NCBI GenBank assembly: GCA_016192145.1
Contig: JACPUT010000013.1
Span: forward strand, 1-64,000
DNA: 64,000 nucleotides
Direction of reading: 5' to 3'
Origin: Acidobacteriota bacterium
GTDB lineage: Bacteria; Acidobacteriota; Holophagae; Holophagales; Holophagaceae
Part shown: one piece after another, positions 40,815 to 50,040 of the stretch
Position numbering within the stretch: position 1 is the stretch's first letter
How the letters are laid out: the number at the start of each line of letters is the position of its first letter
The notes under the pieces: generated by a model
What the model was told of the DNA's origin: nothing
The model's database searches: none
What the model saw: only the letters and a program-made list of their open reading frames with translations
Made by a program: the position numbers and the translations under genes

Positions 40815-41357
40815 TCAGGCGGGCTCTCTCCTGAGCCGTGACCAGGCCGCCACCCGGGGCGCGGCGAATACCATGAGGGCCGGGATGCCGATCCACACGG
40901 CCTCGGTTCCGAGGGAGAAGAGGAACCACTCCCACAGCTTCCCCGAGAGGGGGATCGGCGACACGAAGATGGGCTGCCAGACGCCCACGTACCGGGCGCT
41001 GGAAAAGGGCAGGAGGAACGCCACGCCCGTGCCGCCAAAGGTGCAGGCGTCCAGGAGGCTGTGCGAGAAGGCCGCCGCCAGCATGCACCCCCAATGGCGG
41101 GGGCTCCCGAGGTGGCGCCTGAACCCGAGCACCATGGCCAGGGAGGCGAGGCCCGCCGCGGCGAGCAGGGAATGGCTCATGCCCCGATGCGAAAAGGCGG
41201 TTCCCGGGGAGCGCAGGAGGAAGTCGACAAACCAGTCCAGATCCGGGGCCACCGCGCAGGCCGTGGCCAGGACCCAGGTCCGGCGGGGCGGTTTGCCTTG
41301 GGTGAAGGCGGCGCTGATGGTCAGGCCCGCGAGGGTGTGGCCGAGGATGGAGGGCAT
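40815..41357 (-). CDS. YdjM/DUF457-type membrane-bound metal-dependent hydrolase
   Basis: Membrane protein of 180 aa related to YdjM (LexA-regulated, predicted metal-dependent hydrolase). The first helix region has SILGHTLAGLTISAAF, then ACAVAPDLDWFVDFL, FSHRGMSHSLLAAAGLA (the conserved H-R-G-x-x-H-S) and AFSHSLLDACTFGGTGVAFLLPF (HxxxD and T-x-x-G). These His/Asp residues define the family. The function is poorly known; family members are linked to membrane or lipid processing. ATG 41357 (MPSILGHT) starts at the conserved region, and the track's 14 extra residues are low-complexity. Confidence 0.82.
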   Translation of the reverse strand: MPSILGHTLAGLTISAAFTQGKPPRRTWVLATACAVAPDLDWFVDFLLRSPGTAFSHRGMSHSLLAAAGLASLAMVLGFRRHLGSPRHWGCMLAAAFSHSLLDACTFGGTGVAFLLPFSSARYVGVWQPIFVSPIPLSGKLWEWFLFSLGTEAVWIGIPALMVFAAPRVAAWSRLRREPA

Positions 41358-41510
41358 GGAAGGGCTCGAGGGGCGTGGGGCGGACCCGCGAGAAGCCATG
41401 CGGAACCAGTCGTGGGGGAAGGGGATCTCGTGTCGGGCGAAGGTGTCCAGAGATCGGAATCGACCGGGACCCCTTATTAAATCTTACCATCAGGGCCCGG
41501 GCCGATCCGA

Positions 41511-42641
41511 TCACTCCACGGCGAACACCACCTTGTCGTTCCTGAACCGGGGGATGGAGAGCAGCTCCACGGTGGCGGTCTGCCGGTCCGCGCTGATGGT
41601 CAGTTGGTAGTGCTCGCCCTTGAGGTAGGACCCCGGGACCACGGTGACCCCGCTGATGCGGGGCAACCCCAGCTCCTTCGCATGGATGAGGAGGGTCCGT
41701 TCCCTTCGCAAGTCGAGGCTCCGGGTGAACATCTCATCCCGCCAGCCGGGGCCCGACCGGTCCTTGTCGAAAAAGGGGATTTCGATGACCCCCTCCCGTT
41801 CGAGGTCCCGGCGGACCCCCACCCGGTAGTTCAGGGAGTTCAGCCGCTCGAGCTGCCGCAGGTTATCGGTCTGGAGCTGGGATCGCCCCTCCAATAGGCT
41901 CCTCCGCTCCTCCTGGATGGCGGTGATCTCCTGCTCGATGCTCCGCTTCTGGCCCTCCAGGATGCTCAGCTCCTTCTGGAGGCGCTTATTGAGCTCGGGG
42001 CCCTTGCCCCGTGCCGAATCGGCCCGGTCGAGCTCCTGGCGCGCCAGCTCCCGGGGGCTGAAGGCCGCGGTGCCCTGGGCGACCCAGGTTCCATAGGTGC
42101 CATGGAGGTAGAAGTGGTAGACCTCGAAGCCCGGCGCGATGCGTTCCGAGATGGGCACCCGGCTCAGCAGGGCCCGCGCCTCCTGATCCGTGACCCCCCG
42201 GCCTTTGAGGAAGCGGAGGGCCAACCCGTAGTGGCTGTCGTTCCGCTGGACGACATCCGGCCGAGGCAGGCCGGATCGGAACTGGGCCAACCGGGCCTCC
42301 AGTTCCCGGATCTCCCCATCCTTCTCCAGGGCCTCCCGCAACAGGGCCCGGCGGGAGCTGTCCTTCTCGAGGCTGATCCTCGCTTCGAGGGCTTGGCGCT
42401 GCTCAACGGTCAGGCGCAGGAGGCGGTCGCCTTCCGGCGGGTCCATGACCCCGGCTCGGGCGAGCCGTTTCAGCTGCTCGCTCCAGGCCTGCCTGAGCTC
42501 CTGGGAGGCCTCATCCGTATGGGCCGCCTTCTCGGTGAGTTCCTTGATCTCGGGGTCTTCCCGCCGACACGCGATCAGCAGGCAGGGGAGGGCAGCCACC
42601 CGGAGCCGGGCGCTCCACCTCGACCGGCGTTGGACCTCCAC
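41511..42641 (-). CDS. Coiled-coil lipoprotein, unknown
   Basis: Unrecognised protein of 376 aa. From GTG 42641, which has GGGAGG directly upstream, it begins with a basic head and a lipoprotein signal (LRVAALPCLLIACRRED; lipobox LIA-C). The track ATG 15 codons earlier lacks a comparable site. The mature part has charged helical segments (AHTDEASQELRQAWSEQLK), a region with FEVYHFYLHGTYGTWV, a long coiled coil (LQKELSILEGQKRSIEQEITAIQEERRSL) and a C-terminal beta-rich domain (GVTVVPGSYLKGEHYQLTIS). It is probably anchored in the outer or inner membrane facing the periplasm. Its neighbours give no functional hint. Confidence 0.65.
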   Translation of the reverse strand: MEVQRRSRWSARLRVAALPCLLIACRREDPEIKELTEKAAHTDEASQELRQAWSEQLKRLARAGVMDPPEGDRLLRLTVEQRQALEARISLEKDSSRRALLREALEKDGEIRELEARLAQFRSGLPRPDVVQRNDSHYGLALRFLKGRGVTDQEARALLSRVPISERIAPGFEVYHFYLHGTYGTWVAQGTAAFSPRELARQELDRADSARGKGPELNKRLQKELSILEGQKRSIEQEITAIQEERRSLLEGRSQLQTDNLRQLERLNSLNYRVGVRRDLEREGVIEIPFFDKDRSGPGWRDEMFTRSLDLRRERTLLIHAKELGLPRISGVTVVPGSYLKGEHYQLTISADRQTATVELLSIPRFRNDKVVFAVE

Positions 42642-42744
42642 GCTTCCTCCCAGGTTCCTCCCACCCCGGGGTGGGGTGCTGATCATTGATACCCCGGTTT
42701 GGGGCCCGGTGTCCCGAAGGCGGGTGGGTACCTGGACGGGGCTC

Positions 42745-44622
42745 CTAGGCCAAGGTGAAGTTATCCGCCGTGCTGGCGAGGCCGATGGCCACCCCGGCCA
42801 GCTCCTTGGCCGTGAGGTTTACCTCCGGCACCGTGTTCGCGAGCTGGGCGGCGGCGAGCTGCACCTCGCCCGTGCCCCGGGAGGTGTCCTGCATGCGCCG
42901 GGAGACTTCCCGGCTCGCGGCCACCTGATCCCGGGCCACCAGCCCGATCTCCTGGGCCAGGTGATCCATGGCGGCGAGGGCCTGGAGGTTCTCCTCCAGG
43001 GCGGTGCCCAGGTCGTTGAGGCGGGAGTGGCTCTCGGCCACGGCGAGGCCGTTCTGCTTGGCCAGGCCGGCGGCGGCCTCGGAGGCCTGGATGCTGCGCT
43101 CCAGGGCCTGGCGGATGGCCTCCGAGGGGACGTTGGCCAAGGCCTGGGTGAGGCGGCGGCCCAGCTCGGAGATGAGGGCGGAGGCCTGCACGGCCTGATC
43201 CGAACGCAGGCGGATGCCCTCCACGAGGGTGCGGGCCTCCTCGCCCAGGGAGCGGGCTCCGCGCGCCAGGTCCATGGCCCGCCGGCCTTCGCCGCGCACG
43301 GCGTGGAGGGTGGTCTCGAGGTCCTCCACGGAGCTGCTCAGCTGGAGCATGGCCGCGGACACCTGCTCGGCGGCCTGCCGCTGACCCAGGGTGCTTTTGG
43401 CGAGCTGCTGGGTGGTGCCGCTCACCCGGTCGGCGCTGGCGGAGAGGCCCTGGGCCTCGCCGGCCACCCGGTGAGCGGCATCCTTGAGGAGGCTCGTCAT
43501 GAAGCCCAGCTGCTCACAGGTGCTGTTGAACGCCTCGGTCACGCGGGCCGTCTCGTCCTGGCCGTCCACCGCCAGGCGGACGCTGAGGTCCCCCTTCCGG
43601 AGCCGGGCAAAGCCCTCTTCCAGGGCGTGGATGGGGCGCAGCACCTTCTCCCCGGTGACGTGGGTCCAGGCGAGCACGAGGGCCCCGAAGGCGAGGCTTC
43701 CGGCCACCAGGAGGATGCCGGTGCGTTTGGCGGCGCCTTCGAGCGCCTCGGCCTCGGTGATGAGGTCCTGGGTGAAGCGGCCCTCCGCGGCCTTGAAGGC
43801 CTCGAGGCGGGCCGTGGCGATGCGGAACCAGACGAAGGGATCCACCTCTGGCAGGTGGGTGGAGGCCGCGGCGCCCTGCTCCTGGATGCGCCGGTAATCC
43901 TCCTGGAAGGAGCCTCCCAGGGCCTGGTCATGGGCGGCCTGCCACGCGGGGGGCGCCGAACGGCGGAAGGCCCGGGCCTCGGCGTCCTGGCGGGCCATGA
44001 GGCCCACGAAGCGGTCCCGCTGGTCCCCGGCGAAGGCCTGGTTGGAGAAGGCGTTGGCCAGCACCGCGCGCTCCAGCTCCGCCTGCTCCTTCTGATGCAT
44101 GAGGGCGGAGAGGGCGTGGAAGCGGGCTTCCAGGGGCGTGCCTGCGGCCGGCTGGACGAGCCGGTCCTGCAGGGCCAGCAGCTCGCCCACGAGGGTCGAG
44201 TAGTCGTCCATCAGGGCCGCGGCGGAGCGGCTGCCTTCCACGGAGAGGCGGAGGGCGGCGAGGCGCTTGAGGGAATTCAGGGCCGGGGCGGCCAGGGTGG
44301 CGATGCGGGGCGTCTGCTGCTCGGCGGCGAAGGCTTGGAGGGCGGCGTCCGTGGCCTGGCGGCGCGCCCGCAGCTCCTGGATGAAAGCCTGCCCCTTCGT
44401 GCCCTGGAAGAGGGCCGTGAAGCCCCGCTCCGCCTGGAGGGCGTGCACGAGATCCCCGAGCCGGGCGCCCAAGCGGGAGGTGGCCGTGAGGGGGGTCAGC
44501 CCCACCACCACCTCGTATTGGTGGTGGATGCGCAGGGCCGTCAGGGCCGCGCCCGCGCCCAGGGGCAGGAGCACCAGCACCATGAGCTTCGCCCGCAGGT
44601 GGGAGAGGAGGAAATTCATCAT
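42745..44622 (-). CDS. NIT-HAMP chemoreceptor-like protein lacking the canonical tip
   Basis: Membrane protein of 625 aa: helix 1 (KLMVLVLLPLGAGAALTAL), a helical periplasmic domain of NIT type with LVHALQAERGFTALFQGTKG, helix 2 near 310 (GILLVAGSLAFGALVLAW), HAMP (RPIHALEEGFARLRKGDLSVRL), then ~230 residues of receptor-like coiled coil (STLGQRQAAEQVSAAMLQLSSSVEDLE). The conserved CheA/CheW-binding hairpin (NLLALNAAIEAARAGE-like) is not found; the corresponding region reads LTQALANVPSEAIRQALERS. It may signal through another partner. ATG 44622 has GGAG upstream. The track's extra 585 codons upstream are antisense to tnaA. Confidence 0.8.
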   Translation of the reverse strand: MMNFLLSHLRAKLMVLVLLPLGAGAALTALRIHHQYEVVVGLTPLTATSRLGARLGDLVHALQAERGFTALFQGTKGQAFIQELRARRQATDAALQAFAAEQQTPRIATLAAPALNSLKRLAALRLSVEGSRSAAALMDDYSTLVGELLALQDRLVQPAAGTPLEARFHALSALMHQKEQAELERAVLANAFSNQAFAGDQRDRFVGLMARQDAEARAFRRSAPPAWQAAHDQALGGSFQEDYRRIQEQGAAASTHLPEVDPFVWFRIATARLEAFKAAEGRFTQDLITEAEALEGAAKRTGILLVAGSLAFGALVLAWTHVTGEKVLRPIHALEEGFARLRKGDLSVRLAVDGQDETARVTEAFNSTCEQLGFMTSLLKDAAHRVAGEAQGLSASADRVSGTTQQLAKSTLGQRQAAEQVSAAMLQLSSSVEDLETTLHAVRGEGRRAMDLARGARSLGEEARTLVEGIRLRSDQAVQASALISELGRRLTQALANVPSEAIRQALERSIQASEAAAGLAKQNGLAVAESHSRLNDLGTALEENLQALAAMDHLAQEIGLVARDQVAASREVSRRMQDTSRGTGEVQLAAAQLANTVPEVNLTAKELAGVAIGLASTADNFTLA

Positions 44623-44994
44623 GGTGACTCCAGGCCGGAGGCGGCCTGCGGAAGCGCAGGCTCGACTCGCGAGGTGGGCCGGGATCGCAAGAGGATCGAA
44701 AGCTCCGGACCCCTTCATCCTCCCCTGCGGACCCCTCGACCTGACAATGATGGGGGTCACACCCGGCGTGGCTTTGATCAAGGCGCTCGGGAAATGGGGC
44801 ATCCTGGATCCATGGCGAAGGCATCGCTCCAGAGCTCTGAAGGTCGGCGCAAGAGCCGGCGGGCGGAGCATGAGCCTCGTTCCTCGTGCGAGGAGGGCGG
44901 CCGGGCCTGATACAGCCCAGTCGATTCCGCGGCCTTGGGCCGCGTTGTTCCCCTCCCATCCCGGGACGCCGCCGTGCGTCCACTCGAGGTAGCC
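44623..44994. other. 372-bp divergent region before tryptophanase
   Basis: It contains a 32-codon reading frame from ATG 44812 that I do not regard as a gene, and a CGCGGCC-TTG-GGCCGCG hairpin at 44928-44944, 50 bases before the tryptophanase ATG. I see no TnaC-like leader peptide (no Trp/Pro-stop arrangement). It presumably carries both divergent promoters. Confidence 0.45.
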
Positions 44995-46365
44995 ATGCCC
45001 ACCACCCTCATCGAACCCTTCCGCATCAAATCCGTGGAGCCCATCCGCATGACCACCCGCGCCGAGCGCGAGGCCCTGCTGGAGAAGGCCCACCTGAACC
45101 CCTTCCTCCTGCACGCGGACGACGTGCTCATCGACTTCCTCACGGACTCCGGCACCGGGGCCATGAGCGCCAAGCAGTGGGGCGCCATCATGGAAGGCGA
45201 CGAGAGCTATGCCGGCGCCCGCAGCTTCTTCCGCCTGGAAGCCGTGATCCAGCGCCTCACGGGCTATCCGCACCTGATCCCCACCCACCAGGGCCGCGCC
45301 GCCGAGCGCATCCTCTTCACCGTGGCGGGCAAGCCCGGCGACATCGTGCCCAGCAACACCCACTTCGACACCACCCGCGCCAACCTGGAGGCGAGCGGCG
45401 TGGTGGCCCTGGATCTCGTGATCCCCGAGGGCCTGCAGCCCCGGACCATCCACCCCTTCAAGGGCAACATCGATCTGGACCGCGTGGAGGACCTGCTGAA
45501 GCGCGACGGCGACAAGGTGCCCTTCGGCATGCTCACCGTGACCAACAACAGCGGCGGCGGCCAGCCCGTCTCCATGGCCAACCTCCGGGCCTATTCGGCG
45601 CTGCTGAAGCGGTACGGCAAGCCCCTCGTGCTGGACGTGTGCCGCTTCGCCGAGAACGCCATGTTCGTGAAGCTGCGCGAGGAGGGCTATCAAGATCGCA
45701 GCATCGAGAGCATCGTGCAGGAGATGTTCAGCTACGGCGATGGCTGCACGATGAGCGCCAAGAAGGACGGCATGGTGAACATCGGCGGCTTCATCGCCCT
45801 GAAGGATGAGCGCTGGCTGGAAGCCGCCCGCAACCTGCTGATCCTCACCGAGGGCTTCCCCACCTACGGCGGGCTCGCGGGCCGGGATCTGGAGGCCCTG
45901 GCCGTGGGCCTGGAGGAGGTGCTCCACGAGGACTACCTTCGCTACCGCCTGCGCACGGCCGAGTACATGGGCGAGAAGCTCAAGGCCGGGGGCGTGCAGA
46001 TCGTGGAGCCCACGGGCGGCCACGCCGTCTACATCGACGCCAAGGCCTTCCTGCCCCACCTCCAGAGCGAGGATTACCCCGCCTGGTCCCTGGCCAACGC
46101 CCTCTACCTCGAAGGCGGCATCCGGGGCGTGGAGATCGGCTCCGTGATGTTCGGGCGGCGGGACGACGACGGCACCGAGCACTACCACCCCATGGAGCTC
46201 GTGCGCCTCGCCTTCCCCCGCCGGGTCTACACTCAGAGCCACTTCGACTACGCCGCCGAGGTCATCTGCGAGCTCAAGTCCAAGGCGGAGCAGGTGAAGG
46301 GCGTCCGCATCACCAAGCAGAGCAAGTACCTGAGGCACTTCACGGCCCAATTTCGCTGGGCCTAG
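44995..46365 (+). CDS. tnaA: Tryptophanase (tryptophan indole-lyase)
   Basis: PLP-dependent beta-eliminating lyase of 456 aa (Trp to indole, pyruvate and ammonia). The PLP Lys is in TMSAKKDGMVNIGGF, with DSGTGAMSAKQW, PTHQGRAAE and EGFPTYGGLAGRDLEAL as family blocks. Much of the backbone resembles tyrosine phenol-lyase (EPFRIKSVEPI). However, the discriminating residues are those of tryptophanase: FDTT (Asp, where TPL has Thr124), GVEIGS (Ile, where TPL has Arg) and LRHFTA (His, where TPL has Phe448). GAGGT precedes ATG 44995. The TAG stop is part of an inverted-repeat element. Confidence 0.87.
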   Translation: MPTTLIEPFRIKSVEPIRMTTRAEREALLEKAHLNPFLLHADDVLIDFLTDSGTGAMSAKQWGAIMEGDESYAGARSFFRLEAVIQRLTGYPHLIPTHQGRAAERILFTVAGKPGDIVPSNTHFDTTRANLEASGVVALDLVIPEGLQPRTIHPFKGNIDLDRVEDLLKRDGDKVPFGMLTVTNNSGGGQPVSMANLRAYSALLKRYGKPLVLDVCRFAENAMFVKLREEGYQDRSIESIVQEMFSYGDGCTMSAKKDGMVNIGGFIALKDERWLEAARNLLILTEGFPTYGGLAGRDLEALAVGLEEVLHEDYLRYRLRTAEYMGEKLKAGGVQIVEPTGGHAVYIDAKAFLPHLQSEDYPAWSLANALYLEGGIRGVEIGSVMFGRRDDDGTEHYHPMELVRLAFPRRVYTQSHFDYAAEVICELKSKAEQVKGVRITKQSKYLRHFTAQFRWA

Positions 46366-46635
46366 GAGGGTGTCCAAGCAACCCGTGGGAACCGCGTTGA
46401 AACCAAAGGGGCCTCAGCCGAGGAGGCGTGCGCAGCGCGATGCGTGGGCATCGTGCAAGCGCGCCGACACTGGATCAGGCCCCTTTGATTTCAGCCCTTC
46501 GGGCTGGAGCGGCGGCCGTCGCGCCCCTGCGTTGGCCTCCCTCAGTGGTGCGCCCACACCACCTTCGGTCGGCCGCCTTGGGGCGCTCGGCCGGCGCTCC
46601 AGCGCGGCCCCAGGGGTTGCTTGGACACCCTCCTA
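46363..46635. mobile_element. 273-bp MITE-like element with 22-bp inverted termini
   Basis: Perfect 22-bp inverted repeats TAGGAGGGTGTCCAAGCAACCC (46363-46384) and its complement (46614-46635). Read as TA target duplications, the element proper is 269 bp with 20-bp ends starting GGAGGGTGTCC. The interior is itself palindromic (CCAAAGGGGCCT/AGGCCCCTTTG; GGGCTGGAGCG/CGCTCCAGC) and has no transposase. The left end supplies the tnaA stop codon. Confidence 0.75.
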
Positions 46636-46715
46636 ATTCGCGTCCTACCCCAGGGGCTCAACGCAAGGAGTCGTAGGGCGTATCTTGGGTCTCCCAACCT
46701 CTCTTGGAGTCCTGA

Positions 46716-49700
46716 ATGCGCCCTCTGACCTCCTTGGCCTGCGCGCTCGTGCTGGCTTCAACCGCCGGGGCCCAGGCCCAGGTGGATGCCCGCCTGATGC
46801 GGTACCCCGCCGTCTCCGCGACCCAGATCGCCTTCTCCTACGCGGGGGATGTGTGGGTGGTGGGGAAGGCCGGCGGCCTGGCCACCCGGCTCTCCACCCC
46901 CAAGGGCGAGGAGTCCTTCGCCCGCTTCTCCCCGGATGGCAGCCTGCTCGCCTTCTCCGGCAACTACGACGGCAACACGGATGCGTACGTGATGCCCGTG
47001 GCGGGGGGCGTTCCCACGCGGGTGACCCACCACCCCATGTCCGATCGCGTGGTGGGCTGGTATCCGGATGGGAAGTCCCTCCTCTTCGCCTCCGGCATGC
47101 AATCGGGCCGGGACCGCTTCAACCGCCTGTTCAAGGTGGGTCGGGAAGGCGGCCTGCCCGAGGCCCTGCCGGTGCCCTACGGCGAGTTCGGCGCCATCTC
47201 CCCGGATGGGAAGACCCTGGCCTACCTCCCCGTTTCCACGGACTTCCGCACCTGGAAGCGCTACCGGGGCGGCATGGCCTCGGAGATCTGGTTCTTCGAT
47301 CTGGAAAAGAAGACGGCCAGCCGCCTGCCCAGCGCCAACGGCTCCAACGACTCCATGCCCATGTGGCATGGTGGCAAGCTCTACTTCCTGTCCGATCGGG
47401 ATGGCGTGAAGCGCAACAACATCTGGTCCTACGATCTGAAGACGAAGGCCTTCAAGCAGCTCACGCACTTCAAGGAATTCGACGTCCACTTCCCCGCCAT
47501 CGGCCCTTCGGACATCGTGCTGGAGGCGGGCGGGAGCCTGTACCGCCTCGAGCTTCCCTCGGAAAAGCTGGTGCCCGTGAAGGTGGATGTCGCCACGGAC
47601 CGGGCCACCCTGAAGCCCCGCACGGAAAACGCCAGCAAGCTGATCCGGAACGCGGATGTCTCCAGCCAGGGCAAGCGGGCCGTCTTCGAGGCCCGCGGCG
47701 AGCTCTTCTCCGTGCCCGCGGAAAAGGGCTACGTGCTCAACCTCACCCGCACCTCCGGGGTGGCCGAGCGGTTCCCGGCCCTCTCGCCGGATGGCAAGCG
47801 CGTGGCCTACTTCAGCGATCGCGGCGGCGAGTACGAGCTGTGCGTCCGCGCGGCCGACGGCTCGGGCGAAGAGCGCCAGGTGACCCGCATGGGCCCCGGG
47901 TTCCGCTACCACATCACCTGGTCTCCGGATGGGAAGCAGGTGATCTTCCCCGACCAGGCCATGCGCATCAACCTCTGCGATCTGGAGACGGGGAAGGTGC
48001 AGGCCATCGACAAGGGCCTCTTCATGTTCGAGGACCCCTTGGATGCGTTCCGGGCCAGCTGGTCCTCGGACAGCCGCTGGGTCACCTTCGTTCGGGACAC
48101 GGAGAACCGCAACGGGGTGGTGATGCTCTATGACACCCGGACCGGGAAGCGCCATGAGTTGACTTCCGACTACTACAACGCCAACGAGGCGGCCTTCGAT
48201 CCCGAAGGCAACTACCTCTACGTGACCACGGGGCAGGAATTCAGCCCCACCTACAGCGACCTCGACAACAGCTGGGTCTACGCGTCCTCAACCCGCCTGG
48301 CGGCCATCCCCCTCCGGGCGGACGTGGCCAGCCCCCTGGCCGCCCGCAACGACGCGGACGAGGTGAAGGAGGAGAAGGCGAAGGACGAGAAGAAGGACGA
48401 GAAGAAGACCGAAGAGACCAAGAAGGCGCCCAAGGCCGTGGAGATCGAGTTGGAAGGCCTGGAATCCCGCATGGTGATCCTGCCCCCGGCGGCTGGCACC
48501 TATGCGGACCTCAGGGGCGTGAAGGGGAAGGTGATCTACCGCCGGGCGGACAAGGTGAACGCGGCGGGGGAGACCAAGTTCGGCCTCTTCTACTACGACC
48601 TGGAGGAGCGGGAGGAGAAGGCCATCCTCGCGGATGCGGACGGCGTCACCGTCACCCCTGACGGGAACAAAGCCCTGGTCAAGAAGAAGGACGCCTTCGC
48701 CATCCTCGATCTGAAGGCGGATCAGAAGCTGGACAAGAAGCTGCCCACGGGCGAGCTCATGATGCAGCTGGATCCCGTGGCGGAATGGCAGCAGATCTTC
48801 AATGACGCCTGGCGGCTGGAACGGGACATGTTCTACGACCCCGCTATGCACGGCGTGGATTGGAAGGTCATGAAGGCCCGCTATGGGGGCCTGCTCAAGC
48901 ACTGCGTCACCCGCGAGGACGTGAACCACGTCATCGGCGAGCTGATCTCGGAACTCAACGCCTCCCATGCCTATCGGGGCGGCGGCGATCAGGAGGTGCC
49001 CCTGCGCGTGGGGGTCGGAATGTTGGGGGCGGACTACGCGCTGGAGAACGGGGCCTTCCGCATCAAGAAGATCCTGGGCGGCGCGGCCTGGGACGCCCAG
49101 GCCCGAGGCCCGCTGGCCCAGCCGGGGCTGAAGGTGAAGGAGGGCGACTACCTCCTCGCGGTGAACCGCACGCCCCTGGATCCCCACCAGAACCCCTGGG
49201 CCGCCTTCCAGGGACTGGCCGGCAAGACGGTGCTCATCACCGTCAATGACAAGCCGACCCTGGAAGGGGCCCGCGAGGTGCTGGTGACCACCCTGCCCAG
49301 CGAGGATCGCCTCCGCTATTGGGCCTGGGTGGAGGCCAAGCGCCAGTATGTGGAGAAGGCCTCCCACGGCCGCATCGGGTATGTCTACGTGCCGGATACC
49401 GGCATCAACGGGCAGACGGATCTGGTGCGCCAGTTCCGCGGCCAGTGGAAGAAGGACGGCCTCATCGTGGACGAACGCTTCAACAGCGGCGGCCAGATCC
49501 CGGATCGCTTCGTGGAGATGCTGGGCCGGCGGATCAGCAACTACTGGGGCGTGCGGGACGGCATGAACTGGCAGTGGCCCCCCGTGGCCCACAACGGTTC
49601 CATGGCCATGCTGATCAACGGCTGGAGCGGCTCCGGCGGGGACCTCTTCCCCCACTACTTCAAGCAGGCGGGCCTCGGCCCCCTCATCGGGCGCCGCACC

Positions 49701-49976
49701 TGGGGTGGCCTCATCGGCATCAGCGGGGCCCCCGGCCTCGTGGATGGCGGCTCCGTGACCGTGCCCACCTTCGGGATCTACTCCAAGGAGGGGGCCTGGA
49801 TCGTGGAGGGCCACGGCGTGGAACCCGATATCGAGGTGATGGATGATCCCGGCCTGATGGCCCAGGGCAAGGATCCCCAGCTGGATCGGGCCATCCAGGA
49901 AGTGGAAGCGGGGCTCAAGCTGGCGCCGCCCAAACCCACGGCCCGCCCGGCCTTCCCCGACCGCTCGGGTTACTGA
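46716..49976 (+). CDS. Tricorn-type S41 protease with PD40 repeats
   Basis: Secreted protease of 1086 aa: signal peptide MRPLTSLACALVLASTAGAQA, an N-terminal beta-propeller of WD40/PD40 repeats (FARFSPDGSLLAFSG, FGAISPDGKTLAYL, FPALSPDGKRVAYFS, ITWSPDGKQVIF), then a Lys/Glu-rich linker near 550. The tricorn core follows: helical C1, a PDZ domain (GVGMLGADYALENGAFRI, VKEGDYLLAVN) and the S41 catalytic domain. The nucleophile is in GWSGSGGDLFPHYF, with His in NASHAYRGGG. Tricorn-like proteases of bacteria degrade peptides, here probably in the periplasm. It starts 80 bp after the MITE-like element. Confidence 0.92.
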   Translation: MRPLTSLACALVLASTAGAQAQVDARLMRYPAVSATQIAFSYAGDVWVVGKAGGLATRLSTPKGEESFARFSPDGSLLAFSGNYDGNTDAYVMPVAGGVPTRVTHHPMSDRVVGWYPDGKSLLFASGMQSGRDRFNRLFKVGREGGLPEALPVPYGEFGAISPDGKTLAYLPVSTDFRTWKRYRGGMASEIWFFDLEKKTASRLPSANGSNDSMPMWHGGKLYFLSDRDGVKRNNIWSYDLKTKAFKQLTHFKEFDVHFPAIGPSDIVLEAGGSLYRLELPSEKLVPVKVDVATDRATLKPRTENASKLIRNADVSSQGKRAVFEARGELFSVPAEKGYVLNLTRTSGVAERFPALSPDGKRVAYFSDRGGEYELCVRAADGSGEERQVTRMGPGFRYHITWSPDGKQVIFPDQAMRINLCDLETGKVQAIDKGLFMFEDPLDAFRASWSSDSRWVTFVRDTENRNGVVMLYDTRTGKRHELTSDYYNANEAAFDPEGNYLYVTTGQEFSPTYSDLDNSWVYASSTRLAAIPLRADVASPLAARNDADEVKEEKAKDEKKDEKKTEETKKAPKAVEIELEGLESRMVILPPAAGTYADLRGVKGKVIYRRADKVNAAGETKFGLFYYDLEEREEKAILADADGVTVTPDGNKALVKKKDAFAILDLKADQKLDKKLPTGELMMQLDPVAEWQQIFNDAWRLERDMFYDPAMHGVDWKVMKARYGGLLKHCVTREDVNHVIGELISELNASHAYRGGGDQEVPLRVGVGMLGADYALENGAFRIKKILGGAAWDAQARGPLAQPGLKVKEGDYLLAVNRTPLDPHQNPWAAFQGLAGKTVLITVNDKPTLEGAREVLVTTLPSEDRLRYWAWVEAKRQYVEKASHGRIGYVYVPDTGINGQTDLVRQFRGQWKKDGLIVDERFNSGGQIPDRFVEMLGRRISNYWGVRDGMNWQWPPVAHNGSMAMLINGWSGSGGDLFPHYFKQAGLGPLIGRRTWGGLIGISGAPGLVDGGSVTVPTFGIYSKEGAWIVEGHGVEPDIEVMDDPGLMAQGKDPQLDRAIQEVEAGLKLAPPKPTARPAFPDRSGY

Positions 49977-50040
49977 ACGGGATGTTCAACGCACCGGCCT
50001 CCTTCGGGAGGCTGGTTTCTTCTTGGGCGGAGCCCGATGG

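Noticed and set aside
42445-44910. 821-aa plus-strand ORF
   Set aside because: Antisense to the NIT-HAMP receptor gene; Gly/Glu-rich shadow translation.
44812-44910. Leader peptide (TnaC-like) for tryptophanase
   Set aside because: The 32-codon frame has no Trp near its end and no Pro-stop; nothing links it to attenuation.
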